Of a stretch of 64,000 bases of DNA, positions 34,928 through 43,202 are shown in pieces (positions within the stretch are counted from its first letter, which is position 1; each line of letters starts with the position of its first letter). A program made the position numbers and the translations under genes. The notes beneath the pieces were generated by a model. It saw only the letters and a program-made list of their open reading frames with translations. It had not been told where the DNA came from and ran no database searches. The DNA is from Dehalobacter sp. 12DCB1 (GTDB lineage Bacteria; Bacillota; Desulfitobacteriia; Desulfitobacteriales; Syntrophobotulaceae): contig NZ_POSF01000011.1 of the NCBI RefSeq assembly GCF_004343605.1, positions 198,990 to 262,989 on the forward strand, given 5' to 3'.

Positions 34928-35857
34928 TTGACATTAAACGAAGATGTTTTTGGGCGGGTGGTATCTCCTATGAATGCTGTAGATCGTATTTCTAAAGCTT
35001 TTCAATCAGCGGCAGAAATCCCTATTGACGATTCCTCGAAAATAATCTTAATGAGTGATGTCCATAGGGGCGACGGCAGCTGGGCTGATGATTTTTCCGG
35101 GAATGAGAATCTGTATTTTGCTGCGTTAGCTCACTACTATCATGAACAGTACACGTATATCGAGCTTGGTGACGGTGATGAACTTTGGAAGTATAAAAAC
35201 ATGTCGGACATCGTGCCTGTTCATAAGGATACATTTTCGCTTCTACAAAATTTTTTTAATGAAAACCGCGTTTATTTTATTTACGGAAACCATGACATGA
35301 TGAAAAGTAATGGTCACTTTGTACAAAAATGCTTTAACCGGTATTATGATGCCGAGAAGAAAAGTCACGTTCCTTTATTTGAGAAGGTTATATTTCGTGA
35401 GGGGCTCATTTTGCGGTATAAGAATTTCGATCATAAAATTCTTTTGATCCACGGGCATCAAGGCAGCATGTTGGATTATGCGTTTTGGGGGTTAAGAAGA
35501 TTTTTAGTCAGATATGTCTGGAAGAGACTTGAATTATTCGGTTTTAAAGACCCCACCAGCACAGCAAAAAATTATCGCAAGAAAGATTCTATAGAACGAA
35601 ACCTTACTGAATGGGTCGTACAGGAAAAGCATATGTTGATTGCCGGTCACACCCATAGGCCCATGTTTCCTGATGCGGGTAAACCGCTTTATTTTAATGA
35701 CGGCAGTTGTGTTCATCCTCGTTCCATCACAGGGATAGAGATCACAGAAGGCAACATTGCACTCGTTAAATGGAGTGTCAAAACCAAAGACGACGGTACC
35801 TTGTATATAGGCCGGGAAGTTCTTGCAGGACCTAGAGACTTAAAGGAATACCTTTAA
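34928..35857 (+). CDS. Calcineurin-like metallophosphoesterase
   Basis: 309 residues. All metal-binding motifs are present in order: LMSDVHRGDG, ELGDGDELW, FIYGNHDMM, LLIHGHQG and IAGHTHRPMFP. It hydrolyses a phosphoester; the distance between motifs resembles UDP-2,3-diacylglucosamine hydrolase-like and other YkuE-type enzymes, but the substrate is not clear. The frame starts with TTG at 34928 with no SD, so the ATG at 34970 (Met15) may be the true start. The terminator overlaps its stop. Confidence 0.85.
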   Translation: MTLNEDVFGRVVSPMNAVDRISKAFQSAAEIPIDDSSKIILMSDVHRGDGSWADDFSGNENLYFAALAHYYHEQYTYIELGDGDELWKYKNMSDIVPVHKDTFSLLQNFFNENRVYFIYGNHDMMKSNGHFVQKCFNRYYDAEKKSHVPLFEKVIFREGLILRYKNFDHKILLIHGHQGSMLDYAFWGLRRFLVRYVWKRLELFGFKDPTSTAKNYRKKDSIERNLTEWVVQEKHMLIAGHTHRPMFPDAGKPLYFNDGSCVHPRSITGIEITEGNIALVKWSVKTKDDGTLYIGREVLAGPRDLKEYL

Positions 35858-35872
35858 GTCTCTGGTCTTTTT
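35834..35872 (+). terminator. Terminator containing the phosphoesterase stop codon
   Basis: AGAGACTTAAAGG, loop AATA, CCTTTAAGTCTCT, then GGTCTTTTT. The last codons (DLKEYL) and the TAA are inside the 13-bp stem. Confidence 0.8.
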
Positions 35873-35978
35873 GGCAACGCAATGCCGTCTTAACAATATA
35901 GAACGATCAGTAGAATGATCAATAGAATGATCCATTGTGAAAGAACTTATGTAAAAAACTTTGTTCGCCTTATTGACT

Positions 35979-36033
35979 TCCATCTACTACGTGTTATTAT
36001 ATAGTAGTAATATGTAATACTTAGTAGATGGAA
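35979..36033. promoter_or_regulatory. Inverted repeat before padR, candidate operator
   Basis: TTCCATCTACTA and TAGTAGATGGAA are perfect 12-bp arms about 31 bases apart, with a further TACTAT/ATAGTA pair nested inside. They frame the promoter region of the PadR operon, consistent with autorepression by the PadR protein. Confidence 0.5.
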
Positions 36034-36034
36034 G

Positions 36035-36376
36035 GTGTCAGATACGGATAACTTAACAGAAATGCTCAAAGGCGTTCTTGAAGGCTGTGTGCTTGAAATC
36101 ATTGGCCGCGAAGAAACTTATGGTTATGAGATTACGAAAAAACTAAACGCTCTTGGTTTTGAAGAGGTTGTCGAAGGAACAGTGTATACGATTTTAGTGC
36201 CTCTTGAAAAAAACAAGCTGGTGGACATTGAAAAAAAACCATCTGAAATCGGGCCGCCGAGGAAATTCTATAGCCTGAATCCGGCTGGGCAAAGGGAACT
36301 CTCATTATTCTGGGAAAAATGGAACTTTGTCTCATTAAAAATCAATGGGTTAAAGGAGAATCGTCATGTTCAATAA
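36035..36376 (+). CDS. PadR-family transcriptional regulator
   Basis: 113 residues. The winged HTH is seen in VLEIIGREETYGYEITKKLN, EVVEGTVYTILVPLEKNKLV and GPPRKFYSLNPAGQREL. PadR proteins repress drug-inducible transporters. The start GTG at 36035 is overlapped by the distal operator arm; Met10 is an alternative. The next gene (DUF1048) starts 11 bp before its stop, so padR, DUF1048 and the two ABC genes form one coupled operon. Confidence 0.9.
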   Translation: MSDTDNLTEMLKGVLEGCVLEIIGREETYGYEITKKLNALGFEEVVEGTVYTILVPLEKNKLVDIEKKPSEIGPPRKFYSLNPAGQRELSLFWEKWNFVSLKINGLKENRHVQ

Positions 36377-36725
36377 AATATTTTTAACTTTAAAACGCTG
36401 GAGGCAAGAAAAAATCGATTATAAAATTTACAGGAAGCGAATTCAGGCTCTGCCGGAAGATTATCAAATTGTTATCAAAGAAATTGAGGCGTTCATGTGG
36501 AATTTTGCATTAGGCTCCAGCATGATGGATGTCCTTACGGATATGCTGGAACTGTTTGAATCAGGAGCACAGGAAGGGAAAAATGTGCTCGATATTGTGG
36601 GCGATGATGTCGGGGATTTTTGTGACGGGCTCCTTAAAGAAGTTCAAGCCGAGACCTGGACGGGCAAACGGAAAGTAATGGTTAACCAAAGTATTCATAA
36701 GAAACTTGGAAAGCGGGGAGATTGA
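36366..36725 (+). CDS. DUF1048 family protein
   Basis: 119 residues, mostly helical: KIYRKRIQALPEDYQIVIKE, MDVLTDMLELFESGAQEGKN, VLDIVGDDVGDFCDGLLKE. DUF1048 genes regularly sit between a PadR regulator and an ABC exporter, as here, and probably act with one of them, but the role is unknown. It overlaps padR by 11 bp and ends next to the ABC ATPase start. Confidence 0.85.
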   Translation: MFNKIFLTLKRWRQEKIDYKIYRKRIQALPEDYQIVIKEIEAFMWNFALGSSMMDVLTDMLELFESGAQEGKNVLDIVGDDVGDFCDGLLKEVQAETWTGKRKVMVNQSIHKKLGKRGD

Positions 36726-36727
36726 AA

Positions 36728-37675
36728 ATGCTGCAAAGCAAAGCCATTTCCGTCAGCGGGCTTAAGAAATCCTACAAAGACCTCAAAGTGCTTGAAGATG
36801 TCAGCTTTTCCGTGCAAAAAGGAAGTATTTTTGCCCTGTTAGGTTCTAACGGAGCAGGCAAGACGACTGTCATAAGAATTCTGACGACCTTGCTGAAGCC
36901 GGACGCGGGATATGCTCAGGTATGTGGCTTTAATGTCCTGGAGCGTCCGGAGCAGGTACGGGAGGCAATTAGCCTGACCGGACAATATGCAGCTGTGGAC
37001 GATATTCTAACAGGACGGGAGAATATGCAAATGATTGGTAAACTGCGCCACTTGAACGATGTGGCCGGTAAAATCAATGAATTGCTGCTCCGCTTTGCTC
37101 TTACGGAAGCCGCCGACCGGCATGTTGCGACGTATTCCGGTGGAATGCGCAGGCGTCTGGACCTGGCAATGAGCTTGCTTGGTTCGCCATCGGTTGTATT
37201 CCTTGATGAACCCACCACCGGTCTTGACCCGCAGGCTCGCACGGCAATGTGGAAAATCATTAAAGAGCTTGCGCAATCCGGGGTTACCGTATTTTTGACT
37301 ACACAATATTTAGAAGAGGCGGACGTGCTTGCTGACTATATTGCCATCTTACATCATGGGAAAATTGTGGCCCAAGGAAGCGCGGACCAACTCAAAAAAA
37401 TGCTCCCTCACGGACATATCGAACTACGCTTTCGACACGAAAACGAAGTAACCTTGGCAGGTGAATTGCTGTCAGAATACAACATAAGTTTGGACAGGGA
37501 AACCCTTACACTTAACATTGTAACTGACGGAAGTGTCAGACAGATGATGGATACTCTTGTCCGGTTGGAGCAAGCAGGCATTTCGGCCACCGAATTTATG
37601 CAAAAGTCACCAACGTTAGACGACGTGTTCCTTTCTGTAATAGGAGAAGATCATGCAAAGGAGGGTACGCTATGA
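36728..37675 (+). CDS. ABC transporter ATP-binding protein, DrrA type
   Basis: 315 residues. Walker A LLGSNGAGKTTVIRILTTLL, Q-loop SLTGQYAAVDDILTGRENM, signature YSGGMRRRLDLAMSLLG, Walker B VVFLDEPTTGLD, H-loop FLTTQY (Gln-Tyr in the His position as in the daunorubicin-resistance group). The C-terminal ~90 residues carry the DrrA-type extension. It powers drug or lipid export with the permease that overlaps its stop by 4 bp. ATG at 36728 has GGGGAG upstream; a TTG at 36722 is less likely. Confidence 0.9.
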   Translation: MLQSKAISVSGLKKSYKDLKVLEDVSFSVQKGSIFALLGSNGAGKTTVIRILTTLLKPDAGYAQVCGFNVLERPEQVREAISLTGQYAAVDDILTGRENMQMIGKLRHLNDVAGKINELLLRFALTEAADRHVATYSGGMRRRLDLAMSLLGSPSVVFLDEPTTGLDPQARTAMWKIIKELAQSGVTVFLTTQYLEEADVLADYIAILHHGKIVAQGSADQLKKMLPHGHIELRFRHENEVTLAGELLSEYNISLDRETLTLNIVTDGSVRQMMDTLVRLEQAGISATEFMQKSPTLDDVFLSVIGEDHAKEGTL

Positions 37676-38448
37676 ATACCACGTTAACCATTAAGAACCG
37701 GATCAGCGATACGACAGTGATGTGCGGCCGTGTGCTGCGGCATACCCTGCGTAGTGTAGACACCATCATTACGGTCATCGCCATGCCGGTGATGATGATG
37801 CTTGCGTCCGTATATGTATATGGCGGTGCGATGGATTTGGGCAGGGTGAACTATATCGACTATATCGTACCCGGCATCCTATTATTTTGTATCGTCAGCG
37901 GCGTCGCGTACTCAGCTGTGCGCCTGAATAATGATGTAACCAAGGGAATCTTTGAACGTTTTCATTCCATGCCCATTGCAAAATCATCCATCTTGGGCGG
38001 TCATGTCTTAACTTCAGTCCTGTTTAACGCCGTCTCTGTCTTAGCAGTGCTGCTGGTTGCCCTTTTGATTGGGTTCAGACCGGGAGCCGGGATTGTCGGA
38101 TGGCTGCTCGCCAGCGGGATCTTACTTTTGTTCACACTTGCCATGACCTGGATTGCCGTTACCTTTGGCCTGCTTGCAAAAAGCCTTGAGGGGTCAGGAG
38201 TGTTCAGCTATCTTTTGATGATATTGATATTTACAAGCTCCGCATTTGCGCCGACCGGAACCATGCCGGCCGCACTGCGCTATTTTGCGGAAGTTCAACC
38301 TATGACGCCGATCATTGATAGCGTCCGCTCCTTATTGATGACTGGGACTGTAAGTAATGCTGTTTGGCTAGCGATTCTCTGGTGCGTGGGAATTTGGATT
38401 TTCTTCCATCTCGCCGCGATGCGGATCTATAAGCGTCGGATAGAATAA
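37672..38448 (+). CDS. ABC-2 type transporter permease (DrrB-like)
   Basis: 258 residues with six predicted membrane segments (for example TIITVIAMPVMMMLASVYVY, LFNAVSVLAVLLVALLIGF, ILLLFTLAMTWIAVTFGLL). LNNDVTKGIFERFHSMPIAK is the conserved cytoplasmic loop of DrrB-type permeases. It starts within the ATPase stop (ATGA-type overlap), completing the PadR-DUF1048-ABC drug-exporter operon. A terminator follows. Confidence 0.9.
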   Translation: MNTTLTIKNRISDTTVMCGRVLRHTLRSVDTIITVIAMPVMMMLASVYVYGGAMDLGRVNYIDYIVPGILLFCIVSGVAYSAVRLNNDVTKGIFERFHSMPIAKSSILGGHVLTSVLFNAVSVLAVLLVALLIGFRPGAGIVGWLLASGILLLFTLAMTWIAVTFGLLAKSLEGSGVFSYLLMILIFTSSAFAPTGTMPAALRYFAEVQPMTPIIDSVRSLLMTGTVSNAVWLAILWCVGIWIFFHLAAMRIYKRRIE

Positions 38449-38474
38449 CCTATCATTTGGATCTATTAGCAATC

Positions 38475-38509
38475 AAAAAAATCCATGAGAAAAACTCATG
38501 GATTTTTTG
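38475..38509. terminator. Bidirectional terminator between convergent genes
   Basis: AAAAAATCCATGAG-like arm and CTCATGGATTTTTT around a short A-rich loop, placed between the ABC permease and the DUF4173 gene. Confidence 0.8.
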
Positions 38510-38527
38510 TATCGGCTGCCGAAGCTA

Positions 38528-40042
38528 TCAGAGCATCTTTCTGATGCTTTCCGCCGTATGCCGCTGAAAATTGAAATCCCGGAATGTTTCTTGACGCGGC
38601 TCTCTAAGCGCCGATCCAGCTGATTGATCAATGGCCGCCTTAAGATCCGCCTTCAGGCTCTGATCCGTTGTTTCCTGGTATAAGGTGTAGATGTACGGGA
38701 CCGCTGCCTCAGACAGGCTGGACAAAGCCTGCACATCAAGATTCTCCAGGGTCCCGTTACTGTACCTGTCAATATTATAGGCAGCGATTCGGCCGTCGAT
38801 GTTCCCGTAGCTTAGGATCATGAAAAACATTACAAATCCGACCAGCATGATCCTGGCGGCGTTAAATTTTTTAAACTGTCTGACGGCAATCACCGCAAAC
38901 AGAAAGAGCAGCACAAGCATAAACCAGGTCGTATAGACACGCAGCGGGGTCAAACCAAAATAATGGATGTACATCACCATCTTGCTAATGGCCGTAATGA
39001 TCAACATCAAGGTGAAAAGGCATAAAATGGCTGTTTCTATTTGCAGAATCCTCACCTTGTCCCTTTTCACAATGAGATGGGCCACCGTAATCACGACCAT
39101 ATTGATTCCGGCTACCGCACAAAGTTCAAAAAAACCTCTGCGGGCATACTCCGCATGCGTCATGAGTTCCGGAAGACGGTCATTGAATGCTGAGAAAAGA
39201 TAGGTGATTTGAGAAAGGAAAAAGACCATAAAGACAAGATTCAATGCTGTCAAGGCGGTGTATACGGTCACTCCCGGGGAAAAACGGAAAGCAGCGGCCG
39301 TTTTGTCAACAGTCTCGACGGTGACATATCCCGTATTCCTCCCATGCCGGTCGCCGTAAATCAATCCGTACAGATAACAGGCGACGGGGATTCCCATCAA
39401 TATCTGGACAATAATATTCATCGATACCGAGAACTGCAGATTCGCGATCATCCCTGCAAAAACAGCATCGGCTCGTGTCAATAGGTTGATGACTGCGGCC
39501 AGGATCGGAATCATCACAAGAATACCAACCGCGCCGGCCAGAAGGGATTTTCCTTTTTGATTTCTGCCAAACAGTCTCTTGACCGCGCCAAAACAGCAGC
39601 CAAAATTTCGGAATGGGATGACCAAAACCTGATTAAAAAGATCGCCCAGGATATAGGCGGAGATCCTTTTCTCCAGGTTTCTGCCCGTAGACAGGCTGAT
39701 CCAATAGATGACAGCGGCTGTAAGAAAGATAAAATTCAGTCCTTTGATCAGGATATTGTCAAAAAGCAAGAAAACCAGGGAAGACAGGATAATGACAATA
39801 AAACACAACCAGCTCGTTCTTGTTTGACGAAACTTGCCTGATTTCAGATATAGGACGGTAGACAGACAGAATACCGCTGCAAATAAGGTAACACCTGCAC
39901 CAAGACCGGCATCCAGGATCAGATTCCAATATAAGAAGCCACAGGCCAGCATGGCTAATGCGAAAACAATATCACTTCTTGTATAGGTTGCCGTATCCAT
40001 ACTGTTATTCTTCTCCGTGTTATTCTTCTCCGTGTTATTCAT
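38528..40042 (-). CDS. DUF4173/DUF4153 multi-pass membrane protein
   Basis: 504 residues with about eleven membrane helices, for example ITLLAGVTLFAAVFCLS-like and WFMLVLLFLFAVIAV. The loop FFELCAVAGINMVVIT and the C-terminal cytoplasmic part with LDVQALSSLSEAAVPYIYTL are typical of DUF4173. Function unknown. The N-terminus has a tandem NNTEK-NNTEK repeat from a 15-bp DNA duplication. Its start overlaps the XRE gene by 8 bp, and the DUF2975-XRE-DUF4173 order is a recurrent Firmicute operon. Confidence 0.85.
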   Translation of the reverse strand: MNNTEKNNTEKNNSMDTATYTRSDIVFALAMLACGFLYWNLILDAGLGAGVTLFAAVFCLSTVLYLKSGKFRQTRTSWLCFIVIILSSLVFLLFDNILIKGLNFIFLTAAVIYWISLSTGRNLEKRISAYILGDLFNQVLVIPFRNFGCCFGAVKRLFGRNQKGKSLLAGAVGILVMIPILAAVINLLTRADAVFAGMIANLQFSVSMNIIVQILMGIPVACYLYGLIYGDRHGRNTGYVTVETVDKTAAAFRFSPGVTVYTALTALNLVFMVFFLSQITYLFSAFNDRLPELMTHAEYARRGFFELCAVAGINMVVITVAHLIVKRDKVRILQIETAILCLFTLMLIITAISKMVMYIHYFGLTPLRVYTTWFMLVLLFLFAVIAVRQFKKFNAARIMLVGFVMFFMILSYGNIDGRIAAYNIDRYSNGTLENLDVQALSSLSEAAVPYIYTLYQETTDQSLKADLKAAIDQSAGSALREPRQETFRDFNFQRHTAESIRKML

Positions 40043-40253
40043 CTTCCTGTTCTCCTTTCCGATACTCTAATAAATCTCCGGGCTGGCAATTCAGAACCTT
40101 GCAGATTTCTTCCAGGGTCGAAAAGCGAATGGCCTTGGCCTTGTTGTTTTTTAGAATTGAAAGATTAGCCGGAGTGATTCCGATTTTATCCGCCAGCTCA
40201 CCGGCAGAAATTTTTCTTTTTGCCATCATAACGTCGAGATTAACGACAATCAA
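40035..40253 (-). CDS. XRE-family regulator (YozG-like)
   Basis: 72 residues: LDVMMAKRKISAGELADKIG and ITPANLSILKNNKAKAIRF form the HTH; the ending LEEICKVLNCQPGDLLEY is typical of the small regulators paired with DUF2975 membrane proteins. It lies 14 bp after DUF2975 and overlaps DUF4173 by 8 bp. It may autoregulate the operon. Confidence 0.9.
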   Translation of the reverse strand: MIVVNLDVMMAKRKISAGELADKIGITPANLSILKNNKAKAIRFSTLEEICKVLNCQPGDLLEYRKGEQEDE

Positions 40254-40267
40254 TGAGAATCCCTCCC

Positions 40268-40714
40268 CTAGATCGTAAAATCATTTTCCCTTTTGATAAC
40301 GATTGCCTGTTCAAAAACATTTTTGATCACTCTCAGGATCAGCCCTAAAAAAGCGGCACAAACGGCTATAATCACAAAAAGAATATAATAAAATCCTGAG
40401 ATGAATAAAATGACGGAGACAACAAAACTGCACCATGACAACGCCCGCAGGAGCTTGACATTTTTTTCTACAAACACTTCTTCCCGCCTGATGTTGGAAA
40501 GAAGCATGCCAAGGCAGATCAAGGATAACATCCCCGGCAGAACACAGGCATAGACCGTTAGGAGCAAGGAATGAATGATTTCAGGATCTTTTCCTGTATA
40601 GCTTACATATGTAGCGATTAAGTTCGGCATAGCAAAAGCTGCGCATATGACCAGAACAATGGCGATCTTGGTACAAATGGAAGATAGTCTTACAGACTTA
40701 CTTGGATTCCACAT
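40268..40714 (-). CDS. DUF2975 membrane protein
   Basis: 148 residues with four membrane helices and the family pattern REEVFVEKNVKLLRALSWCS. It is first gene of the DUF2975-XRE-DUF4173 operon. Function unknown; by analogy the membrane protein may modulate the small XRE regulator next to it. Confidence 0.85.
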   Translation of the reverse strand: MWNPSKSVRLSSICTKIAIVLVICAAFAMPNLIATYVSYTGKDPEIIHSLLLTVYACVLPGMLSLICLGMLLSNIRREEVFVEKNVKLLRALSWCSFVVSVILFISGFYYILFVIIAVCAAFLGLILRVIKNVFEQAIVIKRENDFTI

Positions 40715-41028
40715 TGTATCATACCCTTTCTATCTATTTTGGTTCTATTGTAAATGGTGCATTATCGTAAGTCAATATTAATTTATCATTTTACGATATA
40801 TTTATGTTGTTTATAGATAAACTTCATCAACCATCAACCGTCAGTCCGTCATCCCATTATCTGGACGCCCCCACCCCCCCACAATTCCTGACGGTGATGG
40901 AAAAAGATAATAAACAGATCATCAAAGCAAAATAAAAATAACCTTGGAATGACTTGAGTACCAAGGTTATTCTTTTTAGTTCTTACTGTTTATAAAGTAC
41001 TACTATGATCAAATTTATTTGTTCTTAG
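40715..41028. other. Intergenic stretch, mostly empty
   Basis: Contains the promoter side of the DUF2975 operon, a short C-rich run near 40869-40881, a possible 3'-terminal coding scrap (QFLTVMEKDNKQIIKAK in one plus frame) and the terminator of the DnaJ operon. No gene is supported. Confidence 0.5.
40937..40971 (-). terminator. Terminator of the DUF5685-DnaJ-zinc-ribbon operon
   Basis: On the minus strand AATAACCTTGG pairs with CCAAGGTTATT and runs into TTTATTTT, 58 bp after the stop of the zinc-ribbon gene. Confidence 0.75.
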
Positions 41029-41439
41029 TTATAAGCGGATACAGAGCTCGAATTCATGATGGCAGCAAGGGCACTTTACTGTATGTTTGCCTTTTCGCCG
41101 CGGCAGCCGAAGTACTCTTTTACAGTGTGGACATTTGCGGAAACGGTGAGTTTTAATTTCTTTGATTCGGCGCATCGTCAAAGAACCTTCAGCCTTAATC
41201 CTATTCCATATTTTCATGAATTTATCGTTTTCCTGGCGTCTTTTATAGATGTTCCGGGATAAGCTTCTGAAGATCATTCCCGCCAGAATGGCCCCCATCA
41301 AAACACTGATGATACCGGAACGGATAAACGTATTGGCGATCAGCAATACAAACCAGACCCCAAGCAAAGCATAATACAACTGATCGATGCCGTACCGGCC
41401 AATCATCAAACGTGTCAGCTTATTTTTCAGATTACCCAT
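41029..41439 (-). CDS. Membrane protein with C-terminal zinc ribbon
   Basis: 136 residues. Two membrane helices (about 22-58, YALLGVWFVLLIANTFI and IISVLMGAILAGMIF) are followed by a basic linker and a zinc ribbon: CPHCKRVLRLPRRKG then CPCCHHEFELC. Third gene of the Mn-riboswitch operon, 26 bp after the DnaJ-like gene. Function unknown; the ribbon may bind metal, nucleic acid or protein. Confidence 0.75.
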   Translation of the reverse strand: MGNLKNKLTRLMIGRYGIDQLYYALLGVWFVLLIANTFIRSGIISVLMGAILAGMIFRSLSRNIYKRRQENDKFMKIWNRIKAEGSLTMRRIKEIKTHRFRKCPHCKRVLRLPRRKGKHTVKCPCCHHEFELCIRL

Positions 41440-41465
41440 GGTTCACACTCCTTACGCAATTCTCC

Positions 41466-42035
41466 TCAACAGAACGGACAGCAAAGGTCCGCAATACATA
41501 AGCCAAAACAGAGTTTGTCCAGCGTGTCGTTCGGCATGCCGAAGCCGCGTCTTTGTTGCTGATAAATCCTTCCGCCACGCTGCAGCATATTTAAGACGCG
41601 TTGGTATTCCGGATTGCCGGGATTCATGCGTACAGCTGTTTCGGCGTGGTTCAGCGCAGTGATAATGTTGCCGATACCGGCATTGGCAACAGCACTGCAA
41701 TAGTACCATTCGGCATTTCGGTCGCTCATCCTTGCCAAAATATTCAGCGCCTCGCGAAAATAGCCCAAATTAATATAGTGTTTTACCGAAGCATATCCTG
41801 AGGAAGCATCTCCCCCGGAAGCGTTGCTCCCGTTGTAATAGGTATTTGGGTAGGGGGTTCCGCTTTTGATCTGTTCGTAAGCGGCATTGATCTCACTCAT
41901 CTTCTTAGCCGCTTCCGCATTGCCGGGATTCAGGTCCGGGTGGTATTTTTTGGCCAGTTTGCGATAGGCTTTTTTTATTTCATCATCCGCAGCCGTCTGA
42001 GAAACACCCAGTACTTGATAAGGATCGGATATCAT
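41466..42035 (-). CDS. J-domain protein with cysteine-rich tail
   Basis: 189 residues. The J domain (2-60) has [20 protein letters not shown] and the HPD motif in [10 protein letters not shown], so it should stimulate an Hsp70 such as DnaK. Residues about 85-165 look like TPR helices ([32 protein letters not shown]). The C-terminus [15 protein letters not shown] has five or more cysteines and could bind metal. It lies 6 bp after DUF5685 in the riboswitch-led operon. It is not the housekeeping DnaJ (no G/F region or zinc centre). Confidence 0.85.
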   Translation of the reverse strand: MISDPYQVLGVSQTAADDEIKKAYRKLAKKYHPDLNPGNAEAAKKMSEINAAYEQIKSGTPYPNTYYNGSNASGGDASSGYASVKHYINLGYFREALNILARMSDRNAEWYYCSAVANAGIGNIITALNHAETAVRMNPGNPEYQRVLNMLQRGGRIYQQQRRGFGMPNDTLDKLCFGLCIADLCCPFC

Positions 42036-42041
42036 TCTTTC

Positions 42042-42863
42042 TTATCTCCCCTTTGCTTTCTTATTCGCTGCTTCATACCTTGTCCAAACGCCTGAATAGA
42101 GAATGTTTTCAATGAGGTTTTGATCGCGTTTGATTGGCAGTTGCCGGTATTTTTCCATACAGTCGGCCATAAGCAGATTTAATATTTGCGGAAAATGATC
42201 TGTTGATAACGCCGTCAGCGGATTATAGCATTCTTTTTGGATATCCTTTTTGAGATCAAGACAGGCATCCATAATGTAAATGAATTTGCCAAGCGATTCT
42301 CCAAAGTTACGTAAATCTTGAGCATCGTCATCTTCTTGGAAAACGAAGACTTCGCCCATGAGTCTGCCGAAACAACTTGCAGGAATATCTGGTTTTAGTT
42401 CCCCTGATTTTTCTATGTCGGAAAGGGTGTTCAAGCATTCGCTGATGACAGCACATTGCCTGGGATAGCGGATGGCAGCCTGCCTGTATTTCTTTTCGAA
42501 CAGCTTGGCTTCACCCAGCGATAGGATCTTCCGTTCATCCTTCCAATCATCGAGAAATTTGAAATAAGTCAGGACAATACTCATATCGGCGGTATAATCT
42601 GAGATGTCGTTGTGCCAATAGCAGTGAGGTTTACGAGGATGCATGATGCATCGCCCGGTTTGAATGGTCGTATCTTTCTGATAAAGCGCTGAAAGGAACA
42701 GTACGAGGAAAGTCATGTCATAGTTTAGTGTGATACGGCTGAGGATGCCGTGACGGTCTCCCAGCGTCTGGCATAAACCGCAGTAGCACGACCGATAGTG
42801 TATTTTTTCTTCGGCAGTTAGCTTATCGATATTGGCGACAACATAACCGAACATATTTTTCAC
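42042..42863 (-). CDS. DUF5685 family protein
   Basis: 273 residues, helical, starting MKNMFGYVVANIDKLTAEEK. A cysteine cluster CYCGLCQTLGDR near residue 27 and CIMHPRKPHCYWHND near 73 are the family landmarks and possible metal ligands. The later part (DDAQDLRNFGESLGKFIYIM, DACLDLKKDI) resembles an all-helical enzyme with paired acidic residues, reminiscent of isoprenoid-synthase-like folds; that is only an impression. First gene after the Mn riboswitch and terminator, followed by a J-domain and a zinc-ribbon gene. Confidence 0.8.
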   Translation of the reverse strand: MKNMFGYVVANIDKLTAEEKIHYRSCYCGLCQTLGDRHGILSRITLNYDMTFLVLFLSALYQKDTTIQTGRCIMHPRKPHCYWHNDISDYTADMSIVLTYFKFLDDWKDERKILSLGEAKLFEKKYRQAAIRYPRQCAVISECLNTLSDIEKSGELKPDIPASCFGRLMGEVFVFQEDDDAQDLRNFGESLGKFIYIMDACLDLKKDIQKECYNPLTALSTDHFPQILNLLMADCMEKYRQLPIKRDQNLIENILYSGVWTRYEAANKKAKGR

Positions 42864-42897
42864 CTGACTTCCCTGACTTCATTCATATCTTATATAA

Positions 42898-42930
42898 ATA
42901 AAAAAAACCTTCACCCCAAGGGCAAAGGTC
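42898..42930 (-). terminator. Riboswitch expression-platform terminator
   Basis: GACCTTTGCCC, TTG, GGGTGAAGGT then T8 on the minus strand. Its 5' arm overlaps GAGACCTTT, the 3' side of the aptamer P1, so ligand binding and termination are mutually exclusive, as in yybP-ykoY genetic ON switches. Confidence 0.8.
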
Positions 42931-43010
42931 TCGCTTACAAATCAGTCAATTGCAATAAAGCCGGGATCGAAATCCGTCTTGACGACTTTATTATCCAGCT
43001 ACTCCCCTTT
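42920..43010 (-). promoter_or_regulatory. yybP-ykoY manganese riboswitch
   Basis: On the minus strand the leader opens AAAGGGGAGTAGC, then AAAGTCGTCAAGACG, CCCGGCTTTATTGC and AGCGAGACCTTT. These are the conserved elements of the yybP-ykoY Mn2+ aptamer (as in B. subtilis yybP) in the right order and spacing, with the terminator directly after. In known cases Mn2+ binding turns on exporters or TerC-type proteins. Here the only genes downstream are DUF5685, the J-domain protein and the zinc-ribbon protein. Confidence 0.9.
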
Positions 43011-43026
43011 GATTTACGATAACGCA

Positions 43027-43055
43027 ATTATACCAGAAGGAAAATTTTGATGCAA
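43027..43055 (-). promoter_or_regulatory. Promoter of the riboswitch operon
   Basis: On the minus strand TTGCAT, 17 bases, TATAAT. Transcription would start near 43020, about 10 bases before the aptamer. Confidence 0.75.
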
Positions 43056-43202
43056 CTACGAATATTTTGTTATGCAAAAATTTACTGCTAAAATAACATA
43101 AAAAAAAACGGCTGTGATACAATAGGTCTAAACCAAGGAAAGTATTATGTTCATTCAAAAATGATGTATGTATCCTTAACAGACAAGGAGGAGGTAACAT
43201 CA

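Noticed and set aside
40860-40920. Coding scrap before the DnaJ-operon terminator
   Set aside because: A 20-codon protein-like end without a start, frame or family; a C-rich run interrupts it.
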